Part shown: piece by piece, positions 9,182 to 17,433 of the stretch
How the letters are laid out: the number at the start of each line of letters is the position of its first letter
Position numbering within the stretch: position 1 is the stretch's first letter
Assembly (NCBI GenBank): GCA_022838705.1
Contig: JALHJZ010000003.1
Location: forward strand, 112,377-176,376
From: Candidatus Bipolaricaulota bacterium
Lineage (GTDB): Bacteria; Bipolaricaulota; Bipolaricaulia; Bipolaricaulales; Bipolaricaulaceae
Reading direction: 5' to 3'
DNA: 64,000 bases
Made by a program: the position numbers and the translations under genes
Notes under the pieces: model-generated
What the model was told of the DNA's origin: nothing
Seen by the model: the letters and a program-made list of their open reading frames with translations, nothing else
Databases searched by the model: none

Positions 9182-11917
9182 ATGGCGAAGTACGTGTACG
9201 TGTTCGGCGCCGATGCGACCGAAGGGTCGGCGGAGATGCGGGATCTGTTGGGCGGCAAGGGGGCAAACCTCGCCGACATGGCGCGGCTGGGGATCCCGGT
9301 TCCCCCGGGGTTCACGATTACGACCGAGGTGTGCGCCTACTATTACGCTCATGGGCGGCAGTACCCCCCTGAGCTCGCCTCCCAAGTCGAGGCAGCCCTT
9401 AGGGTGGTGGAGAAGGCGACCGGCCGGCGGTTCGGGGATCCCGAGAATCCGCTCCTCATCTCCATTCGCTCCGGCGCGCGGCGCTCGATGCCGGGGATGA
9501 TGGAGACCGTCCTCAACGTCGGCCTCACCGAGCAAACCCTCCGCGGCCTCATCGCCCAGACGGGGAACGAGCGGTTCGCCTACGACGCCTACCGCCGCTT
9601 GGTGATGATGTACTCCGACGTGGTGATGGAGAAGGGGGCAGGGATCGAGCCGGTGGAGGGGAAGGGGATCCGCCGGATCCTCGATGCCCGTCTGGCCGCC
9701 TTCAAGGCGCGGCGCGGGTACGGGTCCGATGTGGAGCTGACCGCATCCGACCTCAAGGCCCTCGTGGCTCGGTTCAAGAAGACGGTCCGGGAGCGGCTGG
9801 GGCAGCCGTTCCCCGAGGATCCGTGGGACCAACTGTGGGGAGCGATCGGGGCCGTGTTCGCGAGCTGGATGGGCAAGCGCGCGGTCGAGTACCGCCAGAT
9901 CGAGCGGATCCCCGACGACTGGGGCACCGCGGTCAACGTCCAGGCGATGGTGTTCGGGAACATGGGCGATGACTCCGCCACCGGCGTCGCGTTCACCCGC
10001 AACCCTGCCACGGGTGAGAACGCGTTCTATGGCGAGTACCTCATCAACGCGCAAGGGGAAGACGTCGTCGCCGGGATCCGCACCCCGGCTCCTCTGAACG
10101 CTCACTCCCGGAACGAGCAGAGCCGCCACCTCCCAACCCTGGAGGAGGTGATGCCCGCTGCGTACCGGGAACTCGTGGGGATCCGGGACAAGCTCGAGCG
10201 CCACTACCGTGACATGCAGGACATCGAGTTCACGATCGAACGCAGGAAGCTCTACATGCTCCAGTGCCGCACCGGGAAGCGCACGGGCGTGGCCGCGGTG
10301 CGGATGGCGGTGGACATGCTCGACGAGGGGCTGATCGATGCCCGGACCGCCGTGCGGCGCGTGGCCCCGCTCCAGCTCGTCGAGCTCCTCCTCCCGCGGC
10401 TCGACCCGCAGGCGGAGAGCAAGGCCACGCCGATCGCAACAGGGCTCCCCGCTGGGCCGGGGGGGGCCGTCGGGCGGGCCGTGTTCACGGCGCACGACGC
10501 CGTGGAGTGGGCCTCCCGGGGGGAGAAGGTGATCCTCGTGCGGGAGGAGACCTCCCCCGAGGATGTGGATGGGATGCACAAGGCTCAGGCCGTGCTCACG
10601 TCCAAGGGCGGGATGACCTCCCACGCCGCCCTCGTCGCCCGCGGGTGGGGCAAGTGCTGCATCGTCGGGTGCGGGGACATCGAGATCGGCCGCGATGGCC
10701 GCTCGTTCCGTGCCCGTGGGGGCCAAGTCATCAAGGAAGGGGATTGGATCAGCCTCAACGGAACCTCAGGCCGCGTGTACGTGGGGCAGCTCCCCCTCGT
10801 GCCGGCCGACCCGGGGGGGAACCCGTTCTACGTCCGCCTGATGAAGCTCGCCGACGGGTTCCGCAAGCTCCGCGTGCGCACGAACGCCGATACCCCCAAG
10901 GATGCGGCCCAGGCGATCGCGTTTGGGGCGGAAGGGATCGGCCTCTTCCGCACCGAGCACATGTTCTACGGTGAGGGGAGCGAGGAACCCTTGTTCCTCC
11001 TCCGCAAGATGATCATGAGCTCAACCGAGGAGGAGCGCCGCCGGGCCCTGGATGAGCTCTTCCCCTACGTCAAGGCTGATGTGAAGGCGACCCTCGCGGT
11101 GATGGATGGGCGTCCGGTCACGATTCGGCTCCTCGATCCCCCGCTCCATGAGTTCGTCCCCCACGATCGGGCGAAGCTCGCTCGCCTCGCCGCGGAGCTG
11201 GGGATCACGATGCCGAAGCTCCGCAAGCGGGTGGAGGCGCTGCGGGAGACGAACCCGATGCTCGGGCACCGCGGCGTGCGGCTGGGGATCACGTATCCCG
11301 AGATCACGGAGATGCAGATCCGGGCGATCCTCGAGGCCGCGGGCGAGCTCCTTGCGTCCGGGAAAAACCCGATCCCGGAGGTGATGATCCCCGTCACCTC
11401 CACCGCCCGCGAGCTCGACCACCAGAAGGCCATCTTCGAGCGGGTGCGCGACGAGGTGCGGTCCCAGCTTGGGCTAGCTGAGCTTCCGTGCCTGTTCGGG
11501 ACGATGATCGAGATCCCCCGCGCCGCGCTGCGGGGGGGGGACATCGCGGCCACGGCCGAGTTCTTCAGCTTCGGCACGAACGACCTCACCCAGATGACGT
11601 TCGGGTTCAGCCGCGATGACATCGGAGGGTTCCTCCCCGACTACCTGCGGAGCGGGATCCTGCCCGCCGATCCGTTCCAGACAATTGACCAGGACGGGGT
11701 GGGGGAGCTCATTGCCCTCGGGATTTCCCGCGGGCGGGCGGCCCGTCCCGAGCTGGAGGTCGGGATCTGCGGCGAACACGGGGGGGATCCCGAGAGCGTC
11801 ATGTTCTGCCATCGCGTCGGGATGGACTACGTAAGCTGTTCCCCGTTCCGCGTCCCGATCGCCCGCCTCGCTGCCGCCCACGCCGCCCTGGCCGGCGCCG
11901 AGGAGGAAGGGAAGTAG
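9182..11917 (+). CDS. ppdK: Pyruvate, phosphate dikinase
   Basis: 911 residues; interconverts pyruvate + ATP + Pi with phosphoenolpyruvate + AMP + PPi. The N-terminal ATP-grasp domain starts GGKGANLADMARLGIPVPPG and contains RSGARRSMPGMMETVLN. The swivelling phosphohistidine domain has GGMTSHAALVARGWGKCC with catalytic His near residue 481. The C-terminal TIM barrel contains NPMLGHRGVRLG, SFGTNDLTQMTFGFSRDD and GICGEHGGDP, with the catalytic Cys. This is full length for PPDK rather than PEP synthase. It can run toward ATP in glycolysis using PPi, which suits the PFK and the membrane PPase found elsewhere in the window. Confidence 0.96.
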   Translation: MAKYVYVFGADATEGSAEMRDLLGGKGANLADMARLGIPVPPGFTITTEVCAYYYAHGRQYPPELASQVEAALRVVEKATGRRFGDPENPLLISIRSGARRSMPGMMETVLNVGLTEQTLRGLIAQTGNERFAYDAYRRLVMMYSDVVMEKGAGIEPVEGKGIRRILDARLAAFKARRGYGSDVELTASDLKALVARFKKTVRERLGQPFPEDPWDQLWGAIGAVFASWMGKRAVEYRQIERIPDDWGTAVNVQAMVFGNMGDDSATGVAFTRNPATGENAFYGEYLINAQGEDVVAGIRTPAPLNAHSRNEQSRHLPTLEEVMPAAYRELVGIRDKLERHYRDMQDIEFTIERRKLYMLQCRTGKRTGVAAVRMAVDMLDEGLIDARTAVRRVAPLQLVELLLPRLDPQAESKATPIATGLPAGPGGAVGRAVFTAHDAVEWASRGEKVILVREETSPEDVDGMHKAQAVLTSKGGMTSHAALVARGWGKCCIVGCGDIEIGRDGRSFRARGGQVIKEGDWISLNGTSGRVYVGQLPLVPADPGGNPFYVRLMKLADGFRKLRVRTNADTPKDAAQAIAFGAEGIGLFRTEHMFYGEGSEEPLFLLRKMIMSSTEEERRRALDELFPYVKADVKATLAVMDGRPVTIRLLDPPLHEFVPHDRAKLARLAAELGITMPKLRKRVEALRETNPMLGHRGVRLGITYPEITEMQIRAILEAAGELLASGKNPIPEVMIPVTSTARELDHQKAIFERVRDEVRSQLGLAELPCLFGTMIEIPRAALRGGDIAATAEFFSFGTNDLTQMTFGFSRDDIGGFLPDYLRSGILPADPFQTIDQDGVGELIALGISRGRAARPELEVGICGEHGGDPESVMFCHRVGMDYVSCSPFRVPIARLAAAHAALAGAEEEGK

Positions 11918-11927
11918 CGCCCTCGCC

Positions 11928-12866
11928 ATGCTCCGCTTCGTGCTCGGGCGGGCGGTGGCGCTCCTCGGCACGGTGCTGTTCGCCGCGCTGGCGGTGTTCC
12001 TCCTCCTCACGGTGATCCCCGGGGATGCAGCCCGGCTCGTGGTGGGGCCGGAGGCCACGCCCGAGGCCTACCGCGCGGCCCGGGAGGCCCTCGGCCTCGA
12101 CCGGCCGTGGCCGGCCCGGTTCGGGGACTGGCTCGGCCGGGCGCTACGGGGGGACCTCGGGATGTCGTGGGTCTACCCCTGGCCAGTCGGCGAGCTCCTC
12201 GTCCGCGCCCTCGGCATCACCCTCCCCCTCGCCCTGCTCGCGATCGCCGTCGCCAGCATCCTCGGCCTCAGCGTGGGGCTCCTCGCTTCCTCCCACCTCG
12301 GCCGGGCCGCCGACCTCGGGCTGATGGCCCTCGCCCAGATCGGGCTCGCTGTCCCCGAGTTCTGGGTGGGGATCCTCCTCATGGGCTGGTTCGCGGTGGG
12401 GTGGCGCATCCTCCCGGCGGGCGGGTTCCCGGGGTGGGGGGAGCCAGGGGCGGTGGCGTACCTCGTCCTCCCCGCCCTCGCCCTCGCCCTCCCCCGGGGG
12501 GCGTACCTGGCGCGGATGGTGCGGGCAGCGGTGGCGGACGTGCTCTCCAGCGACGCGATCCGCACCGCACGGGCGAAGGGGCTCCCCGAGCGGCGGGTGA
12601 TCCTCGTCCACGCCCTGCGCGGGGCGCTCGTCCCGGTGGCGGCGGCATTCGGCCTCACCTTCGCCCGGCTCATGGCGGGGACGCTCGTGATCGAAAACGT
12701 GTTCTCCCTGCCGGGGTTGGGCTGGTACGCGGTGCGAGCCGCAGATGGGCGCGACCTCTACCTTCTCCTTGGGATCGCCGTCACCGCGGCGGCGCTGGTG
12801 GGCCTGGTGAGCGCAGGCGCTGATCTCGTCTACGCTTTCCTCAACCCGCGGATCCGCTACCGATGA
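11928..12866 (+). CDS. Peptide/nickel-type ABC transporter permease (DppB-like)
   Basis: 312 residues with about six transmembrane helices, the first at 10-30. The DppB-family N-terminal pattern is present: FLLLTVIPGDAARLVVGPEA, then REALGLDRPWPARFGDWLGRA. The EAA loop region near SSDAIRTARAKGLPERRVI contacts the ATPase. It imports oligopeptides or similar solutes as a heterodimer with the next gene, which starts inside its stop (ATGA). No ATPase subunits are present in this window, so they must be encoded elsewhere or shared. It starts 10 bases after ppdK and may belong to the same transcript. Confidence 0.88.
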   Translation: MLRFVLGRAVALLGTVLFAALAVFLLLTVIPGDAARLVVGPEATPEAYRAAREALGLDRPWPARFGDWLGRALRGDLGMSWVYPWPVGELLVRALGITLPLALLAIAVASILGLSVGLLASSHLGRAADLGLMALAQIGLAVPEFWVGILLMGWFAVGWRILPAGGFPGWGEPGAVAYLVLPALALALPRGAYLARMVRAAVADVLSSDAIRTARAKGLPERRVILVHALRGALVPVAAAFGLTFARLMAGTLVIENVFSLPGLGWYAVRAADGRDLYLLLGIAVTAAALVGLVSAGADLVYAFLNPRIRYR

Positions 12867-13681
12867 CCTCCCTGCGCCTGGGGGCGATCCTCGTCGGGCT
12901 CGGGCTGGGGCTCGTCCTCCTCGGGTTGATTTGGCTCCCGGCCCCTCCCACCGCCCTCGGCCCGGTGCGGTTCTCCCCCCCCTCGCTGCGCCATCCGCTC
13001 GGGACCGACTGGTTCGGCCGCGACACCCTGAGCCGAGTGATGGTGGGGGGACGGGTGAGCTGGGCCGTGGCTGCGATCGCGGTGGGCGTAGGTGGAACCG
13101 TGGGGATCCTCCTCGGGGCGGTCGCCGGACACACAGGCGGCATCGTCGGCGAGGCCCTGATGCGCGTTCCTGACCTCCTGCTCGCGTTCCCGGCGGTCCT
13201 CGTGGCTCTCCTCCTCGCCACCGTGCTCGGGCCAGGGCTCCTCGGGGTGACGCTCGCCATCGCCCTATTCACTCTCCCCTACTTCGCCCGGCTCACGCAC
13301 TCCAGCGTCCTCGCCCTGCGCGAGGAAGAGTTCGTCGTCGCGGCGCGGGCGGCGGGGTGCTCGGCGGGGAGGATCGTCCTCCGCCACATCCTCCCCAACC
13401 TCTCCTCCCCCCTCCTCGTCCAGGCGTCGGTGAGCCTCGGGAGCGCCTTCCTCGCCGAGGCAGCCCTGTCCTACTTGGGGCTGGGGATCCAGCCGCCAGA
13501 CCCGGCGTGGGGCCGCATGCTGCGGGAAGCGCAGACCTACGTGGGCCACTCCCCGTGGCCAGCCGTGTTCCCCGGCCTCATCCTCGGCCTCACCGTGCTC
13601 GGGCTAAACCTCCTCGGCGACGGGCTGCGCGACCTCGCCGACCCCCTCACCCGCCGCCTCATCCCTTGGCGGCGGTCGTGA
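12863..13681 (+). CDS. Peptide/nickel-type ABC transporter permease (DppC-like)
   Basis: 272 residues, the partner of the preceding permease. HPLGTDWFGRDTLSRVMVGGRVS is the DppC signature before the transporter domain, and the EAA loop is EEFVVAARAAGCSAGRIVLR. Its C-terminal segment SYLGLGIQPPDPAWGRMLRE is also typical. About five to six membrane helices are visible; the usual cytoplasmic N-terminal tail is very short. The gene overlaps dppB by 4 bases and its 3-prime end overlaps the convergent solute-binding protein gene by 23 bases. Confidence 0.88.
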   Translation: MTSLRLGAILVGLGLGLVLLGLIWLPAPPTALGPVRFSPPSLRHPLGTDWFGRDTLSRVMVGGRVSWAVAAIAVGVGGTVGILLGAVAGHTGGIVGEALMRVPDLLLAFPAVLVALLLATVLGPGLLGVTLAIALFTLPYFARLTHSSVLALREEEFVVAARAAGCSAGRIVLRHILPNLSSPLLVQASVSLGSAFLAEAALSYLGLGIQPPDPAWGRMLREAQTYVGHSPWPAVFPGLILGLTVLGLNLLGDGLRDLADPLTRRLIPWRRS

Positions 13682-15140
13682 AGTCGAGCACGTAGTGGGG
13701 CAGGATCTTGACCCCCGTCACTCCGGCCCGGTGGACGAGGATTTGGTGGGGGGCGACGAGGAACACGTTCACCGCCTCCGCGGCGAGGATGTACTGGGCC
13801 GCGGCGTAGATACGCTGCCGCTCGTCGGGGTCTGCCACCGCAATCCCCCTCTGGAGAAGCTCGTCGAGCTCCGGTGAGCTCCACCCGCGGCGGAAGTAGT
13901 AGTCCGGCCGGTCCGGGCCGTACGCCCTCAGGATCGGCGCCGGGTCAAGCCGACCGATCTGGGCGACCACGGTGAGATCGTAGTCGGCCTGTCCGTACAC
14001 GCGGTCGAGCCACGTCCCCCAGTCCACGATCTGCAGCTCCAGCCGGATCCCCACCTGCTCAAGCTGGGCGGCGAGGAGCTCGCCCGTGCGGACGTGCTGC
14101 GGGTAGTTGCCGGGGAGGGTCAGGGTCGCCGAAAACCCGTGGGGGTACCCGGCCGCGGCGAGGAGGTCCCGCGCCCGGGCCGGGTCGTAGGGATGGACCC
14201 ACGTCATGTCCGCGTAGTAGGGGACCGAGGGGGCGAGGTGGCTCCCCACCGGCGAGGCGAACCCGTAGTAGACGAGGGAGATTAGCTGCTCCCGATCCAC
14301 GACGTGGGCAAGCGCCTGGCGCACGCGGACGTCGGAGAACGGGGCGCGGGCAGTGTTCGTGGCGAGGATCTGCACGAGGTCCTGAGGCTGGGACACCACC
14401 CGCAGCTGCGGGTCCCGGGTCAGGGTGGCCGCGATCTCGGGGACGACCTCCGCCACGAGGTCCACATCCCCCGCCCGGAGCGCGGCGAGCTGGGCCGCCG
14501 GATCGGCGATGAACCGGAACGTCAGGGCCTCGAGGACGGGGAGCCCGGGGAGGTAGTAGCCGCTCCAGCGCACGAGGCGCAGGCTGTACCCCGGCCTCCA
14601 CTCTTCGAACCGGAATGGCCCAGTCCCGACCGGGTTCCCGGCCAGATCCTCCCTCCCCGGAGGGACGATCACCGAGTCCCCGAGGGCGAGCACGGTGAGG
14701 AACGAAGCATCGGGGGCCCGGAGCTGGAAGCGCACCGTCCGCCCGTCGGGGGATTCGATCGTGTCCACCCCTGCGAAGTACTCGCGATGGGGGTGCCCGG
14801 TCTGGGGATCCATCGCCCGCAGGAAACTCTGCCGCACAGCGTCCGCATCGCAGGGGGTCCCGTCATGGAACATGATCCCCTCCCGGAGGTGGAACGTGTA
14901 CACGAGGCCATCGGGGGAGATTTCCCACGCTGCGGCGAGCTGCCCGTGGAGATCCCCCGTCTCATCCACCTGCACGAGGTTCTCGTACAGGTTATGGTGG
15001 AGGAGGAGCTTGATCACACCCGCCGAGTTCGTCGTGGGGTCCAGGCCAGGGGGCTCGGTGGACACGGAGATCACGAGTTCGGCCGCCGGGGCGGCGGCCA
15101 CCATGGCCAACATCAGAAAAGCGAACATCACCTTTGACAC
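13659..15140 (-). CDS. ABC transporter solute-binding protein, family 5
   Basis: 493-residue periplasmic binding protein of the DppA/OppA class. Residues 1-20 are a signal peptide without a lipobox Cys. The mature part starts LVISVSTEPPGLDPTTNSAG and contains YTFHLREGIMFHDGTPCDAD, the family signature, then the second lobe with NTARAPFSDVRVRQALAHVV. It presumably feeds the permeases encoded convergently next door, although it must be transcribed separately. The GTG start at 15140 is supported by gggaggtga. A 14-base direct repeat, partly overlapping the ribosome-binding site, lies immediately upstream. Ligand specificity cannot be read. Confidence 0.9.
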   Translation of the reverse strand: MSKVMFAFLMLAMVAAAPAAELVISVSTEPPGLDPTTNSAGVIKLLLHHNLYENLVQVDETGDLHGQLAAAWEISPDGLVYTFHLREGIMFHDGTPCDADAVRQSFLRAMDPQTGHPHREYFAGVDTIESPDGRTVRFQLRAPDASFLTVLALGDSVIVPPGREDLAGNPVGTGPFRFEEWRPGYSLRLVRWSGYYLPGLPVLEALTFRFIADPAAQLAALRAGDVDLVAEVVPEIAATLTRDPQLRVVSQPQDLVQILATNTARAPFSDVRVRQALAHVVDREQLISLVYYGFASPVGSHLAPSVPYYADMTWVHPYDPARARDLLAAAGYPHGFSATLTLPGNYPQHVRTGELLAAQLEQVGIRLELQIVDWGTWLDRVYGQADYDLTVVAQIGRLDPAPILRAYGPDRPDYYFRRGWSSPELDELLQRGIAVADPDERQRIYAAAQYILAAEAVNVFLVAPHQILVHRAGVTGVKILPHYVLDFTTAAKG

Positions 15141-15177
15141 GGAGTGTCACCTCCCGAAAGATTGGAGTGTCACCTCC
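15141..15177 (-). repeat. Direct repeat GGAGTGTCACCTCC, two copies (candidate operator)
   Basis: Identical 14-mers lie at 15141-15154 and 15164-15177, with 23 bases between equivalent positions (about two helical turns). Each has short dyad ends (GGAG/CTCC). One copy contributes the ribosome-binding site of the solute-binding protein gene on the minus strand, so a bound regulator could block both transcription and translation. Confidence 0.4.
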
Positions 15178-15209
15178 GCGGGGAAGACTACCGGACGGGC
15201 AGGGCCCCG

Positions 15210-15974
15210 TCAACGGGGGTTGCGGTCAGAGATGAGGCGCAGCCCGTCCAGGGTCAGCCAGGGATCGCTGACCGCGATCTCGGGGATGAGGGGAGCGAGG
15301 AGCGGGGCCAGCTCCCCCGTCGCCACCCCCACCGCCCCCGTCCCCAGTTCATCCCCGATCCTCCCCACCAGGTGCCGGACCAGACCCACGTGCCCAAGGA
15401 CGATCCCCGCCTGCATGGCATGGACGGTGTTCTTGCCGAGGACGGACGACGGGGGGAGGAGGGAGGCACGCGGGAGTCCGGCCGTCCTCTCGGCGAGGGC
15501 CTCCGCCCCCGTGCCCAAGCCCGGGGCGATCGCGACTCCAACGAGCGCGCCCTGGGCGGAGACCGCAGTGAACGTGGTCGCGGCCCCGAACCCCACGACC
15601 ACGCATGCTCCCCTCGCCATGGCATGGGCCGCGACCGCCCCCGCCACGAGGTCCGCCCCGACCTCGCTCGGGTGGTCCACGCGCAGGTCGAGCCCTGTCT
15701 TCACCCCCGGCCCGAGGACGAGCGGCCGGGAGCGGCACAGGCGCTCCACCACGTCGCCGAACACCTCGGTAAGCGCCGGGACGACGCTGGAGAGCACCGC
15801 GCGCCGGGGCTCCGCCCCCAACCGGAGCTCCCGCAGCATCTTCCCGACCAGGAATGCGTACTCGTCCCCCGTCCGCCCGACCACGGTCTGCAGGCGCCAC
15901 CGGGCCCGCCAGCCCTCACCATCGTGCACCCCGAGGGCGATCGTGCTGTTGTTGACCTCGACCGCGAGAAGCAT
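15210..15974 (-). CDS. coaX: Type III pantothenate kinase-like protein (CoaX family, divergent)
   Basis: 254 residues in the ASKHA-type CoaX fold. MLLAVEVNNSTIALGV replaces the usual DxGNT phosphate loop, SEVGADLVAGAVAAHA holds the catalytic Asp of the GADR motif, and VVGFGAATTFTAV corresponds to the DFGTATT motif. The family would make 4-phosphopantothenate, the first step of CoA synthesis. Here the first Asp is Glu and the Asp before GTATT is Gly, so activity is less certain. Start ATG 15974 begins the first strand of the fold, has no Shine-Dalgarno, and has TACAAT 6 bases upstream, suggesting a leaderless transcript. The frame upstream of it is not protein-like. Confidence 0.78.
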   Translation of the reverse strand: MLLAVEVNNSTIALGVHDGEGWRARWRLQTVVGRTGDEYAFLVGKMLRELRLGAEPRRAVLSSVVPALTEVFGDVVERLCRSRPLVLGPGVKTGLDLRVDHPSEVGADLVAGAVAAHAMARGACVVVGFGAATTFTAVSAQGALVGVAIAPGLGTGAEALAERTAGLPRASLLPPSSVLGKNTVHAMQAGIVLGHVGLVRHLVGRIGDELGTGAVGVATGELAPLLAPLIPEIAVSDPWLTLDGLRLISDRNPR

Positions 15975-16041
15975 GGGACGATTGTAGCAACGGGGACGGG
16001 CGACGCTCAGCGGGGGACCGGCGGCCCAGGATCCCGGCTCC

Positions 16042-17433
16042 TCACGCCCTCCCGCGGGAACGCGTGAGAGAGCGATGGATGGCGGCCGCGGACCGTTTGC
16101 CCGCCCCCATCGCGGAGATGACGGTCGCCGCGCCCGTCGCGATGTCCCCCCCCGCGAACACGCCCTCCCGGCTGGTGGCCCCCTCCTCGTCGGTCCAGAT
16201 CGTTCCTCCCCCCGCCACGCGCAGGCCGGGCGTCGTCCGGGGGACAAGGGGATGGGGTTGGTTCCCGATGGCGACGATCACCGTGGCCACGGGGAGGACG
16301 AAGTTCGACCCGGGCACGGGCACCGGCCGGCGGCGACCAGACCCATCCGGTTCCCCAAGCTCCATCCGCAGGCACTCCACCTCCACGACCCGACCTCCTT
16401 CCCCCCGGAACCGCACCGGGTTCACGAGGACGTGGAGCTCAACCCCCTCCTCCTTGGCGTGGTGGACCTCCTCGACCCGGGCCGGCATCTCCGCCTCGGT
16501 CCGGCGGTAGAGGATCATCACCCGCTTGGCCCCAAGGCGGAGCGCGGTGCGGGCGGCGTCCATCGCCACATTCCCCCCCCCGACGACGGCGACCGTCGTC
16601 CCGACCTTGACCGGGGTGTCGTAGTCCGGGAACAGGTAAGCGCGCATGAGGTTGACGCGGGTGAGGAACTCGTTTGCGGAGTAGATCCCAACGAAGTTCT
16701 CCCCAGGGATGCCCAGGAACTGGGGGAGGCCAGCCCCCGTGCCGATGAACACTGCCTCGTAGCCCTCCGTGAACAGATCATCCACCGTGAAGGTCCGACC
16801 GATCACGGCGTTCACCTCGATCGCCACCCCCATCTTCCGCAGGTTCGCGATCTCCCCCTGTACGATGCGCTTGGGAAGGCGAAATTCGGGGATCCCGTAC
16901 ATCAGCACGCCCCCCGGCTCGTGCAGTGCCTCGAACACGGTCACGGCGTGCCCCTCGCGCTGCAGGTCGGCCGCGCAGGTGAGGCCAGCCGGGCCCGACC
17001 CGACCACCGCGATCCGAAACCCAGTTGGGGGCGCCACTTCCGGGACGCGCACCCCGTGCTGGGATTCCCAGTCCGCGGCGAACCGCTCCAGGCGGCCGAT
17101 CGCTACGGGCTCGAACCTCCGCCCGAGCGTGCAGGGGGCCTGGCACTGCACCTCCTGGGGGCACACCCGGCCGCACACCGCGGGGAGGTTGTTCGTCTGC
17201 TTGATCGTGGCGATCGCGGCCTCAAAGTCCCCCTCCCGGATCTCGCGGATGAACTTGGGGATGTGGATGTTGACGGGGCACCCGTTCATACACGGCGCAT
17301 CCCGGCACTGCAGGCAGCGTGCTGCCTCCTCCCGTGCCTCGTCGGAGGTGTACCCGAAGGGGACTTCATCGAACGTGTTGGTGCGGGCCCGCGGGTCCCG
17401 CTCGCGCATCGGGACCTGGGTTGGGCGGATCAC
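16042..17433 (-). CDS. nfnB: NfnB: large subunit of electron-bifurcating NADH-ferredoxin:NADP+ oxidoreductase
   Basis: 463 residues, the size of NfnB and related to glutamate synthase small subunits. The N-terminus binds two [4Fe-4S] clusters through CLQCRDAPCMNGCPV and CGRVCPQEVQCQAPC. A Rossmann FAD site GSGPAGLTCAADLQ follows, then a second dinucleotide site VVGGGNVAMDAARTALRLG for NADPH, and VFAGGDIATGAATVISAMGAG near the end. Complexed with NfnA, it couples NADPH oxidation to reduction of ferredoxin and NAD+, or the reverse. Its ATG overlaps the nfnA stop (ATGA). Without that partner it could be called GltD, but no large glutamate synthase gene is present here. Confidence 0.9.
   Translation of the reverse strand: MIRPTQVPMRERDPRARTNTFDEVPFGYTSDEAREEAARCLQCRDAPCMNGCPVNIHIPKFIREIREGDFEAAIATIKQTNNLPAVCGRVCPQEVQCQAPCTLGRRFEPVAIGRLERFAADWESQHGVRVPEVAPPTGFRIAVVGSGPAGLTCAADLQREGHAVTVFEALHEPGGVLMYGIPEFRLPKRIVQGEIANLRKMGVAIEVNAVIGRTFTVDDLFTEGYEAVFIGTGAGLPQFLGIPGENFVGIYSANEFLTRVNLMRAYLFPDYDTPVKVGTTVAVVGGGNVAMDAARTALRLGAKRVMILYRRTEAEMPARVEEVHHAKEEGVELHVLVNPVRFRGEGGRVVEVECLRMELGEPDGSGRRRPVPVPGSNFVLPVATVIVAIGNQPHPLVPRTTPGLRVAGGGTIWTDEEGATSREGVFAGGDIATGAATVISAMGAGKRSAAAIHRSLTRSRGRA

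Noticed and set aside
8579..10726. Long open frame on the minus strand opposite ftsY and ppdK
   Set aside because: It is exactly antisense to well-recognised genes, has low-complexity His/Pro/Arg-rich translation and no ribosome-binding site; GC-rich DNA often produces such frames.
16042..17433. Glutamate synthase small subunit (GltD)
   Set aside because: It overlaps an NfnA gene with Asp-Cys3 [2Fe-2S] motif and no GltB is present.
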